Shown here in pieces: positions 25,607 to 34,188 of a stretch of DNA of 64,000 bases. The number at the start of each line of letters is the position of its first letter. The first letter of the stretch is position 1. The position numbers and the translations under genes are program-made. Source of the DNA: Sphingomonadaceae bacterium (lineage in GTDB: Bacteria > Pseudomonadota > Alphaproteobacteria > Sphingomonadales > Sphingomonadaceae); the NCBI GenBank assembly GCA_024236155.1, contig JACKLA010000001.1:1054001-1118000 (forward strand). The letters run 5' to 3'. A model generated the notes under the pieces. That model searched no databases. It worked only from the letters and a program-made list of their open reading frames with translations, and had not been told where the DNA came from.

Positions 25607-26385
25607 CGTCCCTTCCAGTTGCCCTCACGCTTCTCGATGAAGGCGGCCATGCCTTCGGCCTTGTCCTCGCTCGCGGTGAGGATCTGGAACAGGCGGCGTT
25701 CCTGCACCAAGCCTTGTTCGAGCGTCATCTCGTAAGCCGAATTGACCATTTCCTTGTTCGCGATTGCGGCCATCGGCGGCATCGAGGCGATCAGTGCGGC
25801 GGTCTTCTTCGTTTCGGCCATCAACTCGTCATGCGGCACGACTTTGGCGACGAGATTGCTGCGCTCCGCCTCTTCCGCGCCCATCATCCGGCCCGTCAGG
25901 CACATTTCCATCGCCTTGGACTTGCCTACTGCGCGGGTCAGCCGCTGGCTGCCGCCCATGCCCGGAGCAACGCCGAGCTTGATTTCGGGCTGGCCGAATT
26001 TCGCGTTCTCGCTCGCGATGATGAAATCGGCCATCATCGCCAGTTCGCACCCGCCGCCAAGCGCAAAGCCGTTGACCGCCGCGATCCACGGTTTGCGCGT
26101 CGTCCTGACGATATGGCTGGTCCATTTGGAGAAGAAATCGTCGAGGTAGAAATCGGCCGATGCCTTGTCCGACATTTCCTTAATGTCCGCCCCTGCGGCA
26201 AACGCCTTGTCGCCGCTCCCGGTCAGGATTGCACATTTCTGGCTGTCATCCGCCTGATAGGCGGCGAAGGCTTCGATCAGTTCTTCCAGCACCACGCTGG
26301 ACAGCGCATTGAGCGCCTGCGGGCGGTTGAGCGTGATGATGGTGACCGCACCGTCGGTTTCGGTCAGGATAGTTTCGTAGGCCAT
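25603..26385 (-). CDS. Enoyl-CoA hydratase
   Basis: This 260-residue crotonase-fold enzyme probably hydrates methacrylyl-CoA or other short enoyl-CoAs. Oxyanion-hole segments are GDKAFAAGADIKEM and GFALGGGCELAMMADF. The catalytic glutamates are expected in GGGCELAM and in FGQPEIKLGVAPGMGGSQRL. The ATG at 26385 gives the normal N-terminus (MAYETILTETDGAVTIITLN); longer in-frame starts would add unrelated sequence. It follows the exported protein gene by two bases and overlaps the small membrane protein gene. Confidence 0.94.
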   Translation of the reverse strand: MAYETILTETDGAVTIITLNRPQALNALSSVVLEELIEAFAAYQADDSQKCAILTGSGDKAFAAGADIKEMSDKASADFYLDDFFSKWTSHIVRTTRKPWIAAVNGFALGGGCELAMMADFIIASENAKFGQPEIKLGVAPGMGGSQRLTRAVGKSKAMEMCLTGRMMGAEEAERSNLVAKVVPHDELMAETKKTAALIASMPPMAAIANKEMVNSAYEMTLEQGLVQERRLFQILTASEDKAEGMAAFIEKREGNWKGR

Positions 26386-26387
26386 GA

Positions 26388-26876
26388 TTACTCCGCTTGG
26401 GCGTGCGCCGGCAGGAACTGGGTTGCGACCAGCGCGCTGCACAGGTCGGGCATGCCGGGTACAATCGGTTTCCCTTCGATCTGCCACTGGCCCTCGCTGA
26501 ACATGGACAGTTCGCCGGTGAGGTGGGCGGCGCCATAGCGTGGCGGCTGGACCAGCCATTCGCCCGGCTCGAGCTCGATTTGCATGTCGGCGCTGACCGT
26601 CCCGCTGACCGCGAAACTGCCTGCGACATCGGCGGCACCGTCTTCGGTCCCCGCCAGCGTCGGGAACAGGCCAAGCGTTCCCGATACCATCCAGTGATCG
26701 TCCATCGGTGTGACGGTGGAGAGGTCGAGATAGAAGCCGTGCTCGCCATCGGCGCAGGTGTAGCTGCCGCCATATACGCCGCTGAAATCGCGCCCGGGCG
26801 TTTCCTCGTGATGATCGGCGAGGGCGGGGCCTGCGCCAAGGGCGATGGCCGAAATGGCCAGTGCAAGCTTTTTCAT
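26388..26876 (-). CDS. Exported protein of unknown function
   Basis: This 162-residue protein has a classic signal peptide (MKKLALAISAIALGAGPALA) and no TM segment afterwards. The mature part has a YTCADGEHGFYLDLSTV stretch and several Gly-rich beta-like segments. Two cysteines (YTCAD, PDLCSAL) could form a disulfide. GGAGGAC precedes the ATG at 26876. I do not recognise a family. It is embedded between two crotonase-type genes of the valine cluster and is probably co-transcribed with them. Confidence 0.6.
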   Translation of the reverse strand: MKKLALAISAIALGAGPALADHHEETPGRDFSGVYGGSYTCADGEHGFYLDLSTVTPMDDHWMVSGTLGLFPTLAGTEDGAADVAGSFAVSGTVSADMQIELEPGEWLVQPPRYGAAHLTGELSMFSEGQWQIEGKPIVPGMPDLCSALVATQFLPAHAQAE

Positions 26877-26904
26877 TCGGTGTCCTCCATCTGTTTCCGC
26901 CCGG

Positions 26905-27966
26905 TCAGAGCGGCTTCCATTCTTCATCTGCGGGCAGCGGGGCAAAGATGCTGTCGATCAGTTCCTCGCTCACGCCTTCGGGTGTTGCCGGATCCCAGCT
27001 GGGATCGTTTGTCTTGTCGACGATCACCGCGCGCACGCCCTCGGCAAAATCGGGGCGGGTCAGCACGCGGCTGGCAATGCGGTATTCCATCGCCATGTTG
27101 TCGGCGAAATCTGAGAGTTTCTCGCTCTCGGCCAGCTGCCGCAGCGCAACCTTGCAGGTCTGTGGGCTCTTGGTGCCCAGCGTCGCGCGTTCCTTCGCCG
27201 CCCACTCGTCATCGCTCGCGTCGAGGCTGGCGACGATGTCTTCCAGCCGCTCGGAGGCGAAGTGACGGGCGATCTTGTCGGCATTGTCCTCGATCCGCGC
27301 CTTGGGCGGGGTGCCGGGCATTTCGGACAGCACGCCGGAGATGCGCCCCGGCTTCTCGATGATCCGCGCCTTGGCATCAGCGACCATTTCGGCAGGCAGG
27401 TAATGCGTCGCGAGGCCCGCCCACAGGCACTCTGCCCCGTCGAGCCGCGCGCCGGTCAGGGCGAGGAACTGGCCAAGCCGCCCGCCGAGCCGCGAAAGGT
27501 GCCAGCCGCCCCCGACATCGGGGAAGAGGCCGATGCCGGTTTCTGGCATGGCAAGGCGGGTATTCTCGGTCGCGACCCGATATTTGCATGGCAGCGCGAT
27601 GCCCACGCCGCCGCCCATGGTGATGCCGTCCATGAACGCCACGATGGGCTTGGCATAGGTCATCATCTGGTGGTTGAGCTGGTATTCGTCGTGAAAGAAC
27701 CTGCGGCCCGATACGCCGCCATCGTTCAGCGCCGAATTGCGCAGGAATGCGATGTCGCCACCCGCGCAAAAGCCGCGCCCTTCGGCATGGTCGAGAATGA
27801 CCGCCTCGATACCGTCATCGTCGGCCCATTCGGTCAGTGCCGCGCTCATCGCATGGCACATATCAAGCGTCAGCGCGTGCAGCGCCTTGGGCCGGTTCAA
27901 GGAGATATGACCGACCGCGCCGTGGCGGTGGATCAGGATGTCTTCGGTGTTCATATTCTCGCTCAC
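26905..27966 (-). CDS. 3-hydroxyisobutyryl-CoA hydrolase-type crotonase
   Basis: This 353-residue protein is longer than ordinary enoyl-CoA hydratases and matches the HIBCH group, which releases 3-hydroxyisobutyrate from its CoA ester in valine degradation. Landmarks are GRGFCAGGDIAFLRN, MDGITMGGGVGIALP and AMPETGIGLFPDVGGGWHLS, which carries the HIBCH-type Glu and Asp, plus a C-terminal DPSWDPATPEGV. A GTG at 27966 overlaps the stop of the acyl-CoA dehydrogenase gene (GTGA); ATG 27954 is an alternative start four codons later. Confidence 0.92.
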   Translation of the reverse strand: MSENMNTEDILIHRHGAVGHISLNRPKALHALTLDMCHAMSAALTEWADDDGIEAVILDHAEGRGFCAGGDIAFLRNSALNDGGVSGRRFFHDEYQLNHQMMTYAKPIVAFMDGITMGGGVGIALPCKYRVATENTRLAMPETGIGLFPDVGGGWHLSRLGGRLGQFLALTGARLDGAECLWAGLATHYLPAEMVADAKARIIEKPGRISGVLSEMPGTPPKARIEDNADKIARHFASERLEDIVASLDASDDEWAAKERATLGTKSPQTCKVALRQLAESEKLSDFADNMAMEYRIASRVLTRPDFAEGVRAVIVDKTNDPSWDPATPEGVSEELIDSIFAPLPADEEWKPL

Positions 27967-29114
27967 TGCCTCAACAGGTCCCGTCCGACGATCATCCGCA
28001 TGACCTGGTTGGTGCCTTCGAGGATCGAATGCACGCGCAGGTCGCGCCAGAAGCGTTCGATCGGGTATTCCCTGAGATAACCGTAGCCACCGAACAGTTG
28101 CAGCGCGTTGTTGACGATGCTGGAGCCGCTATCGGTCGCGAGGCGCTTGGCCATGGCGGAGAAGCGCGACTTGTCGGGTGCGTTCTCGGTCACTTTGCAG
28201 GCGGCGAGGTAAAGCAGAGCGCGCGCTGCCTCCAACTCCGTCGCCATGTCGGCCAGCATGAACTGGGTGTTCTGGAAATCTGCGATGGGCTGACCGAACT
28301 GCTGGCGTTCCTTGGTGTATTTGACCGCTTCATCGAGGCAACGCTGCGCCCCGCCGAGCGAGCAGGCGCCGATATTGAGCCGTCCGCCATCAAGCCCGGC
28401 CATGGCAAAGCCAAAGCCTTCGCCCTCTGCACCGACACGGTTGGCGACCGGCACGCGGCAGTCCTCGAAAATAAGCTGTGCGGTGGGCGAGGCGTTCCAG
28501 CCGAGCTTCTTCTCCGGCTTGCCAAAGCTGAGGCCGGGTGTGTCCTTCTCGATCACCAGGCAGGAAATGCCCTTGGACTTGTGCTCGCCGGTGCGGACCA
28601 TGACGACATAGATATCGTTGAAGCCGCTGCCGCTGATGAACTGCTTGGTGCCATTCAGCACATAGTGATCGCCGTCCAGCACCGCGGTCGTCTTGAGCCC
28701 CGCTGCATCGGAGCCACTGCCGGGCTCTGTCAGCGCATAGCTGGCGATATGCTCCATCGTCACCAGCCTGGGCAGGAAGCGGGCCTTGAGGTCATCGCTT
28801 CCGAAGCGGTCGATCATCCAGCTCGCCATGTTGTGGATCGAGACATAGGCGCTGGTAGCCGGGCAGCCATAGGCCATCGCCTCCATGATCAGCGCCGCCT
28901 CTAGCCGGCCAAGCGCGATTCCGCCGCTCGCCTCGGACACGTAGATCGCGCCGAAGCCGAGCTCGCCGGTCTGCTGGATCACGTCGCGTGGGAAGTGGCT
29001 CTTCTCGTCCCATTCGGCGGCGAAGGGGGTGATATTGTCGGCGGTGAACCGCTGCGCCATTTCCTGGATCGCAAGCTGGTCGTCGGTAAGCTGGAATTGT
29101 CCTGTCATGGACAC
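27963..29114 (-). CDS. Acyl-CoA dehydrogenase, probably isobutyryl-CoA dehydrogenase
   Basis: This 383-residue FAD enzyme has ACAD signatures: YALTEPGSGSDAAGLKTTA (FAD site), QLFGGYGYLREYPIERFWRD and the catalytic glutamate in ILEGTNQVMRMIVGRDL. Its position immediately before the 3-hydroxyisobutyryl-CoA hydrolase gene points to isobutyryl-CoA as substrate, the first step after branched-chain oxoacid oxidation of valine. The start is GTG 29114 or ATG 29108; neither has a strong ribosome binding site. Confidence 0.92.
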   Translation of the reverse strand: MSMTGQFQLTDDQLAIQEMAQRFTADNITPFAAEWDEKSHFPRDVIQQTGELGFGAIYVSEASGGIALGRLEAALIMEAMAYGCPATSAYVSIHNMASWMIDRFGSDDLKARFLPRLVTMEHIASYALTEPGSGSDAAGLKTTAVLDGDHYVLNGTKQFISGSGFNDIYVVMVRTGEHKSKGISCLVIEKDTPGLSFGKPEKKLGWNASPTAQLIFEDCRVPVANRVGAEGEGFGFAMAGLDGGRLNIGACSLGGAQRCLDEAVKYTKERQQFGQPIADFQNTQFMLADMATELEAARALLYLAACKVTENAPDKSRFSAMAKRLATDSGSSIVNNALQLFGGYGYLREYPIERFWRDLRVHSILEGTNQVMRMIVGRDLLRQ

Positions 29115-29156
29115 GGCTCTAGCGCCGCCCGCAGGGCGTGGAAAGGGGAACGCAAT

Positions 29157-29558
29157 CTAGCCGTCGATGATTGCTTCGGCTTCGATTTCGACTTTCCATT
29201 CCGGTCGACAAAGCCACGCGACGCCTAGCATTGTTGCAGCGGGGCGGGCAGCGCCAAAAAAGCGTGCATGGACCGCGCCAACGGCGTCCTGGTCTGCCGG
29301 GTCGGTCAGCAGCATCCGCGTGCGCACGACATCCGTGGCTTTGCCGCCCAGTTGCTCGATAGCGCGCACGATCAGGGCGCAGCACCGCTTCGCCTGCGCT
29401 GCTGCATCGCCCGGCGTTGTCGAACCGTCATCCTCGATCGGGCCGGTCCCGGCGACAAGGATGCGGTTGCCGACGCGCATCGCGCGGCTGAAGCCGAAGG
29501 TGTCTTCAAACGGCGAGCCGGACGATGCAAGCTGGCGGGTGGCGATGGTGTCCGTCAT
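29157..29558 (-). CDS. RidA/YjgF-family protein
   Basis: This 133-residue protein has the chorismate-mutase-like RidA fold: VGNRILVAGTGPIEDDGSTT, AIEQLGGKATDVVRTRMLLT, and a C-terminal VEIEAEAIID. The conserved arginine that binds the 2-iminobutyrate carboxylate is expected in the VVRTRM segment. RidA proteins deaminate reactive enamine/imine intermediates. The ATG overlaps the stop of the preceding lipoprotein gene (ATGA). A link to branched-chain amino acid metabolism is plausible because of the neighbouring valine genes. Confidence 0.88.
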   Translation of the reverse strand: MTDTIATRQLASSGSPFEDTFGFSRAMRVGNRILVAGTGPIEDDGSTTPGDAAAQAKRCCALIVRAIEQLGGKATDVVRTRMLLTDPADQDAVGAVHARFFGAARPAATMLGVAWLCRPEWKVEIEAEAIIDG

Positions 29559-30040
29559 GCAGGGCAACGCCGACGCGGGTAGTCGTCCTCGTCGCTTTCC
29601 TTCTGCGGCTCGGTGACATGCAGCCGCGTGCCATCATCCTTGAGCACCAGCCGCAGCGATTCGGTCCATGTCTCGCCTTCGCCCGACATGTCGAGATCGA
29701 CGATAGTCGCTTCCCCCTCATTGCGGATACCGGTCACCCTGCCGTGCGATTCGTAGAAGCCGAATTCCGCCTGCCCGATCTCCAGCCGCATATCGGACGC
29801 CGGATCGCAAGTGCCCTTGATATAGTCCCAAACACCGATGAAGCGATTGGGGATTGCATCGGGGCTGATCTTTGCCTCGGCAGGCTGATTGGCAGGCGAG
29901 GCGGTTTGTGCACGGCTATCCGTAGGCATTTCAACCGGTGGGTCGGCAGTCTCCTGCTGCGGTTCAGGCTCGCTCGTGGCATTGGAGCAGGCGGCGGGCA
30001 GGAAAGCCGCGATGGCGATCGGTATGGCAAGTGGTCTCAT
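29555..30040 (-). CDS. Small lipoprotein of unknown function
   Basis: This 161-residue protein has a lipoprotein signal with lipobox LPAAC (Cys18) and a low-complexity Glu/Pro/Gln-rich linker of about 40 residues. A compact C-terminal domain follows, with RFIGVWDYIKGTCDPASDMR and a final RRRCPA, so a Cys-Cys disulfide is likely. The RFIGVWD opening resembles small beta-sandwich envelope proteins, but I do not recognise a named family. It is coupled to the RidA gene by a 4-base overlap. Confidence 0.65.
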   Translation of the reverse strand: MRPLAIPIAIAAFLPAACSNATSEPEPQQETADPPVEMPTDSRAQTASPANQPAEAKISPDAIPNRFIGVWDYIKGTCDPASDMRLEIGQAEFGFYESHGRVTGIRNEGEATIVDLDMSGEGETWTESLRLVLKDDGTRLHVTEPQKESDEDDYPRRRCPA

Positions 30041-30142
30041 CGAAATCCTCGCTCCATTTCCGGATCACTTTTCGACAGCAAAAGGCCGGTGCAGGCAACC
30101 CCGCACCGACTATTCTTCGCACTGGGACGCTGCCGCTCTGTC

Positions 30143-30168
30143 TTGACAATTATAAGCATAGTTATAAT
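30143..30168 (+). promoter_or_regulatory. Promoter with overlapping palindromic MarR-type operator
   Basis: TTGACA (30143-30148) and TATAAT (30163-30168) are exact consensus boxes, though 14 bases apart rather than 17. A perfect inverted repeat, ATTATAA (30149-30155) and TTATAAT (30162-30168) with a 6-base spacer, fills the gap and covers the -10 box. The MarR gene starts 10 bases downstream, so the transcript would be nearly leaderless. A 20-bp palindrome over its own promoter is the expected layout for MarR autorepression. Confidence 0.7.
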
Positions 30169-30178
30169 CGTTCAGCTT

Positions 30179-30610
30179 ATGGAACGTATTGCGATTCTGG
30201 CTTCGGATATCGGTCGCCTGCTGCGGCGCGAATTTGATCAGCGGGCAAAATCCGCCGGGCTTACCCGCCCGCAATGGCGCTTGCTGATGACCCTGCGTGA
30301 TCGTGAGGGGATCAATCAGGGCGAGCTGGCCGAACTGTTGCTGGTCGAACCGATCACGGTTTGCCGGATGGTCGACCGGCTGGAGGAATCGGGCATGCTC
30401 GTGCGCCGAGCCGATCCGGCGGATCGTCGGTCATGGCGGCTCCATCTCGAACCGCGTGCGCGCAGGCTGCTGGAGGAATTGCGCCCGACGGTGATGGAAT
30501 TCCTCGCCGATATTTTCGACGGCATCCCCGACGATGAGCGACAGGCGACCGTCCGGACACTCGAAAAGCTGCGCGCCAACCTTGTGCGCACCAATGATGG
30601 GCAAGATTGA
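30179..30610 (+). CDS. MarR-family transcriptional regulator
   Basis: This 143-residue winged-helix repressor has the MarR core: LTRPQWRLLMTLRDREGINQ, then GELAELLLVEPITVCRMVDR (recognition helix) and LVRRADPADRRSWRLHL (wing). The start is ATG 30179; longer in-frame extensions cross the promoter and encode unrelated sequence. It heads an operon with emrA- and emrB-like genes (3-base and 6-base gaps) and likely represses them together with itself through the palindrome at 30149-30168 until a small-molecule ligand binds. Confidence 0.92.
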   Translation: MERIAILASDIGRLLRREFDQRAKSAGLTRPQWRLLMTLRDREGINQGELAELLLVEPITVCRMVDRLEESGMLVRRADPADRRSWRLHLEPRARRLLEELRPTVMEFLADIFDGIPDDERQATVRTLEKLRANLVRTNDGQD

Positions 30611-30612
30611 TC

Positions 30613-31704
30613 ATGGCTGACCAACAGGATGTCACGGCAACGGTCGACGCTGCCGATGAAACCGAAATGGAGGCTACTTCCCAGGCGCAGCGCAGTGGCG
30701 GCTCGCCATGGAAGCGGCGGTTGGCGATGGCCATCGTGCCGCTGCTGCTGGTCGCTGTCGGAGCCTATTTCTGGCTCGACGCGCGAGGCAAGATTTCGAC
30801 CGACAATGCCTTTATCAAGCAGGATATGACGACCGTGAGCGCGCTTGTCGGCGGTACGATCGTCGAAGTCGCGGTGGGTGAGGGTGACAGGGTCAAGGCC
30901 GGCGACCTGCTGTTCCGGCTGGACCCGGAACCCTATGCCATCCAGTTGCGGCAAGCCGACGCGGCAATCGCCGCTGCCCAGGCCGACCGGACTGCGCTTG
31001 CCAATTCGTCCAAGTTGACCGGTGTGTCCATCGCCTCGGCACGAGAGGACATCGCCTTTGCGGAGGCGGATTTCGAGCGCAAACGCGCGCTGATGGAGCG
31101 CGGGTTCCTGACCAAGGTCGAATATGAAGCGGCGCAACATCGTGTTGCGCAGGCACGCGAATCGCTTCGCCTCGCCTTTGCCGAACAGTCCGAGGCGCAG
31201 GCCAAGCTTGCCACCGGGCCGCAAGTTCCGGGGGTCTATCCCGCCGTGGCCGCAGCCAGGGCACAGCGCGAGGCGGCCCAGCTCAACCTCAGCCGCACCG
31301 AAATTCGTGCCCCGTCGGCAGGGCGGGTGAGCCAGGCCGACCGGTTGCAACTGGGGCAGGAACTGATCGCAGGCCTTCCGGCGCTGACGCTGGTCGATAC
31401 GCGCAGCACCTATGTCGAAGCCAATTTCAAGGAGACCGATATCGGTTCGATCCGCGCCGGACAGCAGGTGCGGATTTCCGTCGATGCGTTCCCCGATGTC
31501 GAGTTCAAGGGCCGCGTCATGTCGATTGGCGGCGGGACGGGGAGCGAGTTCTCGGTGCTTCCAGCGCAAAATGCGACCGGGAACTGGGTCAAGGTGACCC
31601 AGCGTGTTCCCGTCCGCATTGCGCTCGATGGCAAGGTGCCTGTCGAGCTGGTCGCCGGCCTGTCGGCCAAGGTGACGATCTATATCGACGGCAAGCGGGA
31701 CTGA
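30613..31704 (+). CDS. emrA: EmrA-like membrane fusion protein (HlyD family)
   Basis: This 363-residue periplasmic adaptor of a drug efflux pump has one N-terminal TM helix (MAIVPLLLVAVGAYFWLD), a barrel-sandwich lipoyl-like half (VGGTIVEVAVGEGDRVKAGD), an alpha-hairpin coiled coil (about 110-215), and a returning half (IRAPSAGRVSQADRLQLGQE). The segment YVEANFKETDIGSIRAGQQV is typical of EmrA. It bridges the EmrB-like transporter to an outer-membrane channel; no TolC-type gene is in the operon. Confidence 0.92.
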   Translation: MADQQDVTATVDAADETEMEATSQAQRSGGSPWKRRLAMAIVPLLLVAVGAYFWLDARGKISTDNAFIKQDMTTVSALVGGTIVEVAVGEGDRVKAGDLLFRLDPEPYAIQLRQADAAIAAAQADRTALANSSKLTGVSIASAREDIAFAEADFERKRALMERGFLTKVEYEAAQHRVAQARESLRLAFAEQSEAQAKLATGPQVPGVYPAVAAARAQREAAQLNLSRTEIRAPSAGRVSQADRLQLGQELIAGLPALTLVDTRSTYVEANFKETDIGSIRAGQQVRISVDAFPDVEFKGRVMSIGGGTGSEFSVLPAQNATGNWVKVTQRVPVRIALDGKVPVELVAGLSAKVTIYIDGKRD

Positions 31705-31710
31705 GGCCCC

Positions 31711-33291
31711 GTGGCCGGGGCCGCTCAGATGCAGGAGGAGGTCCGCGAAGGGCCGGGCGCGCCAGTGTCGGACGAGAAAGCCGACGTTGCGCTGTTGCCG
31801 GTGGCGAACCAATGGCTCCTTGCAATCGGCATCATGCTCGCAACGCTGCTGCAGATCCTCGATACGACGATTGCCAATGTCGCAATCCCGCATATGCAGG
31901 CAACGCTCGGCGCTACGCCCGATGAAATCAGCTGGGTCCTGACCAGCTATATCGTTGCCAGTGCCGTCGCGATGCCTGCAACCGGCTGGCTGGCAGACAA
32001 GATCGGGTCGCGCAGGCTGTTCATCATCGCCGTGGCCAGCTTCATCCTGACATCGATGCTGTGCGGCATGGCGCAGGATATCGAACAGATGGTGCTGTTT
32101 CGCGCCTTGCAGGGCGTGGCAGGCGCTTTCATTTCACCGCTCAGCCAGGCAGCGATGATCGATACCAGCCCGCCCTCGCGCCATACGCGGATGATCGCAC
32201 TATGGGGAATGGGCGTGATGATAGGGCCGATCCTCGGCCCGGTCGTTGGCGGCTGGCTGACCGAGAACTGGAACTGGCGCGCGGTGTTCTATGTCAACGT
32301 CCCGCTTGGCCTGATAGCCTTGGCCATACTGCTCGCCGGCTTGCCCCACCGCCCGGCGAAATCGCGCAAGTTCGACCTGTTCGGCTTTGCCTGCGTGGGC
32401 ATCATGCTGGCATCGTTCCAGCTGTTGCTCGACCGCGGGAACCATGTCGACTGGTTCGACTCGGCCGAAACGTGGCTTTACTGCGGTCTTGCGATCAGCA
32501 CCGCATGGATGGCCGGGGTGCATTTTGTCACCCGGCGCGATGCCCTGTTCGACCGCCAGCTGTTCGTCGATCGCAGCTTCCTGTCGGCTAACCTGCTGAT
32601 GTTCGTGATGGGCATGGTGATGTTTGCCGTGATGGTCCTGTTACCCCCGATGCTGCAGCACCTGTTCGGTTATGACGTGATCCGCACGGGCGTCACGCTG
32701 ATGCCGCGCGGTATCGGCGTCCTGATAAGCATGCAGGTCACATCGGTCGCGCTGAGCCGGGGTGTCGATCCGCGCAAGCTGGTTGCCACCGGGTTCCTGA
32801 TCGTCGGGTATTCCTGTTACATCATGACCGGCTGGTCGCTTGCCGTGGACCAGCAGCAGGTGATCGTCGCCGGCCTGATCCAGGGGCTGGGCATGGGGCT
32901 GGCGTTCATCCCGCTCAATACAATGGCATTTTCCACCCTGGCCCCGCGCCTGCGCACGGAAGGGGCCAGCGTGTTCAACCTCTCACGCTCGATGGGATCG
33001 TCGGTCGGGATTTCGCTCGCCATGACCTTCCTCGCGCGCAACGTACAGGTGAACCATTCCGAACTGTCGGAGAACATCACCGCGACGACCTTCGGCGTGG
33101 TCGATCTTTCCCAGGTCGACCGGTATGGCGACCTGGGTGGCGGCCTGATGGCCATGCTCGATGGGGAGGTGAACCGGCAGGCCGCGATGATCGCCTATGT
33201 CGACGACTTCTATGTGATGGCACTGATGAGCCTGGTCGCCGCGCCGCTGGTCTTTCTCGCGGCAAGGCCGAAACGACCGACCGGGGCGTAG
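31711..33291 (+). CDS. emrB: EmrB-like DHA2-family drug:proton antiporter
   Basis: This 526-residue MFS protein with 14 TM segments exports hydrophobic drugs by proton antiport. DHA2 signatures are LQILDTTIANVAIPHMQATL (motif D1), GWLADKIGSRRLF (motif A) and GVMIGPILGPVVGGWLTENW (motif C). The proposed start is GTG 31711 with GAGG just upstream; ATG 31729 is an alternative. It ends the MarR-EmrA-EmrB operon. Confidence 0.94.
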   Translation: MAGAAQMQEEVREGPGAPVSDEKADVALLPVANQWLLAIGIMLATLLQILDTTIANVAIPHMQATLGATPDEISWVLTSYIVASAVAMPATGWLADKIGSRRLFIIAVASFILTSMLCGMAQDIEQMVLFRALQGVAGAFISPLSQAAMIDTSPPSRHTRMIALWGMGVMIGPILGPVVGGWLTENWNWRAVFYVNVPLGLIALAILLAGLPHRPAKSRKFDLFGFACVGIMLASFQLLLDRGNHVDWFDSAETWLYCGLAISTAWMAGVHFVTRRDALFDRQLFVDRSFLSANLLMFVMGMVMFAVMVLLPPMLQHLFGYDVIRTGVTLMPRGIGVLISMQVTSVALSRGVDPRKLVATGFLIVGYSCYIMTGWSLAVDQQQVIVAGLIQGLGMGLAFIPLNTMAFSTLAPRLRTEGASVFNLSRSMGSSVGISLAMTFLARNVQVNHSELSENITATTFGVVDLSQVDRYGDLGGGLMAMLDGEVNRQAAMIAYVDDFYVMALMSLVAAPLVFLAARPKRPTGA

Positions 33292-33304
33292 CTGCCCGGC
33301 GGCG

Positions 33305-34090
33305 TCAGCTGCCCTTGAATTCCGGCTTGCGCTTCTGGAGGAAGGCCATGATTCCTTCCGCCGCGTCCGAGCTGTCTCCGGCGACTTGCTGGCCCATGGC
33401 TTCCATCTGCAGCGTGGTGTTGAGATCGCTTTGCAGGCCGCGCCGAACGGTGCGCTTCATCTGGCCGAGCGCCACGGTCGGGCCGTTGGCGAGCTTTTCG
33501 GCAAGGGCGCGAGCTTCATCCATTACCGCATCGTCTTCGACGCATTTGTAGATCAGGCCAATGCGCTCCGCCTCTTCGGCATGGATGCGCTCACCCAGCA
33601 TCATCATGCGCATGGCTTGTGGCAGGCCGACGAGGCGAGGCAGGATCCAGCTCGATCCGCCATCGGGTACAAGGCCGATATTGACGAAGGCCTGGAGGAA
33701 ATAGCCGCTCTTGCCGGCCACGACGAAGTCCGCCGAAAGCGCGATCGAACAGCCGATGCCCGCTGCCGCCCCGGTCACGGCACTGACCACCGGAACGGAC
33801 AGTTCGTTCAGCGCCTGGATCAAGGGGTTGTAGCTCTGCTGAAGCACGGTGAACGACCGCCGCCCGCCGGTGATGGAAGCACCGCTGCTGGCAGCAAGGT
33901 CGGCGCCGGAACAGAAGGCGCGGCCTTCGCCGGTCAGCAGGATTGCCCGCGTGTCGTCGATATCGCGCACGGCAGCGAAAATCTCGTCGGCCATGGCGGG
34001 CGGACAGGCGTTGAGCCGCTCGGGCCGGTTCAGCGTGATGGTCGTGACGCCGCCGTCATGCTCGACCCTGATCATCTCGAATTCGCTCAC
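33305..34090 (-). CDS. Enoyl-CoA hydratase/isomerase family protein
   Basis: This 261-residue crotonase-fold protein shows oxyanion-hole segments GEGRAFCSGADLAAS and GAAAGIGCSIALSADF. In the position of the catalytic Glu of hydratases it has IGCS, and the later segment reads VNIGLVPDGGSSWILPRLVG. This pattern is closer to PaaG/isomerase-like members than to classical hydratases, so the exact reaction is uncertain. I prefer GTG 34090, with GGGAGAGA a few bases upstream; ATG 34126 and ATG 34075 are alternatives. It faces the EmrB gene tail to tail. Confidence 0.85.
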   Translation of the reverse strand: MSEFEMIRVEHDGGVTTITLNRPERLNACPPAMADEIFAAVRDIDDTRAILLTGEGRAFCSGADLAASSGASITGGRRSFTVLQQSYNPLIQALNELSVPVVSAVTGAAAGIGCSIALSADFVVAGKSGYFLQAFVNIGLVPDGGSSWILPRLVGLPQAMRMMMLGERIHAEEAERIGLIYKCVEDDAVMDEARALAEKLANGPTVALGQMKRTVRRGLQSDLNTTLQMEAMGQQVAGDSSDAAEGIMAFLQKRKPEFKGS

Positions 34091-34188
34091 GGCCTGTCTC
34101 TCCCTCAAAGCGGCGCGCAATGGCATCGCGCCTTCGCGCCAGCTTTGCGCAATCCGGTTCGCAATTGCAACCGGTCCTGCGTGGACGA

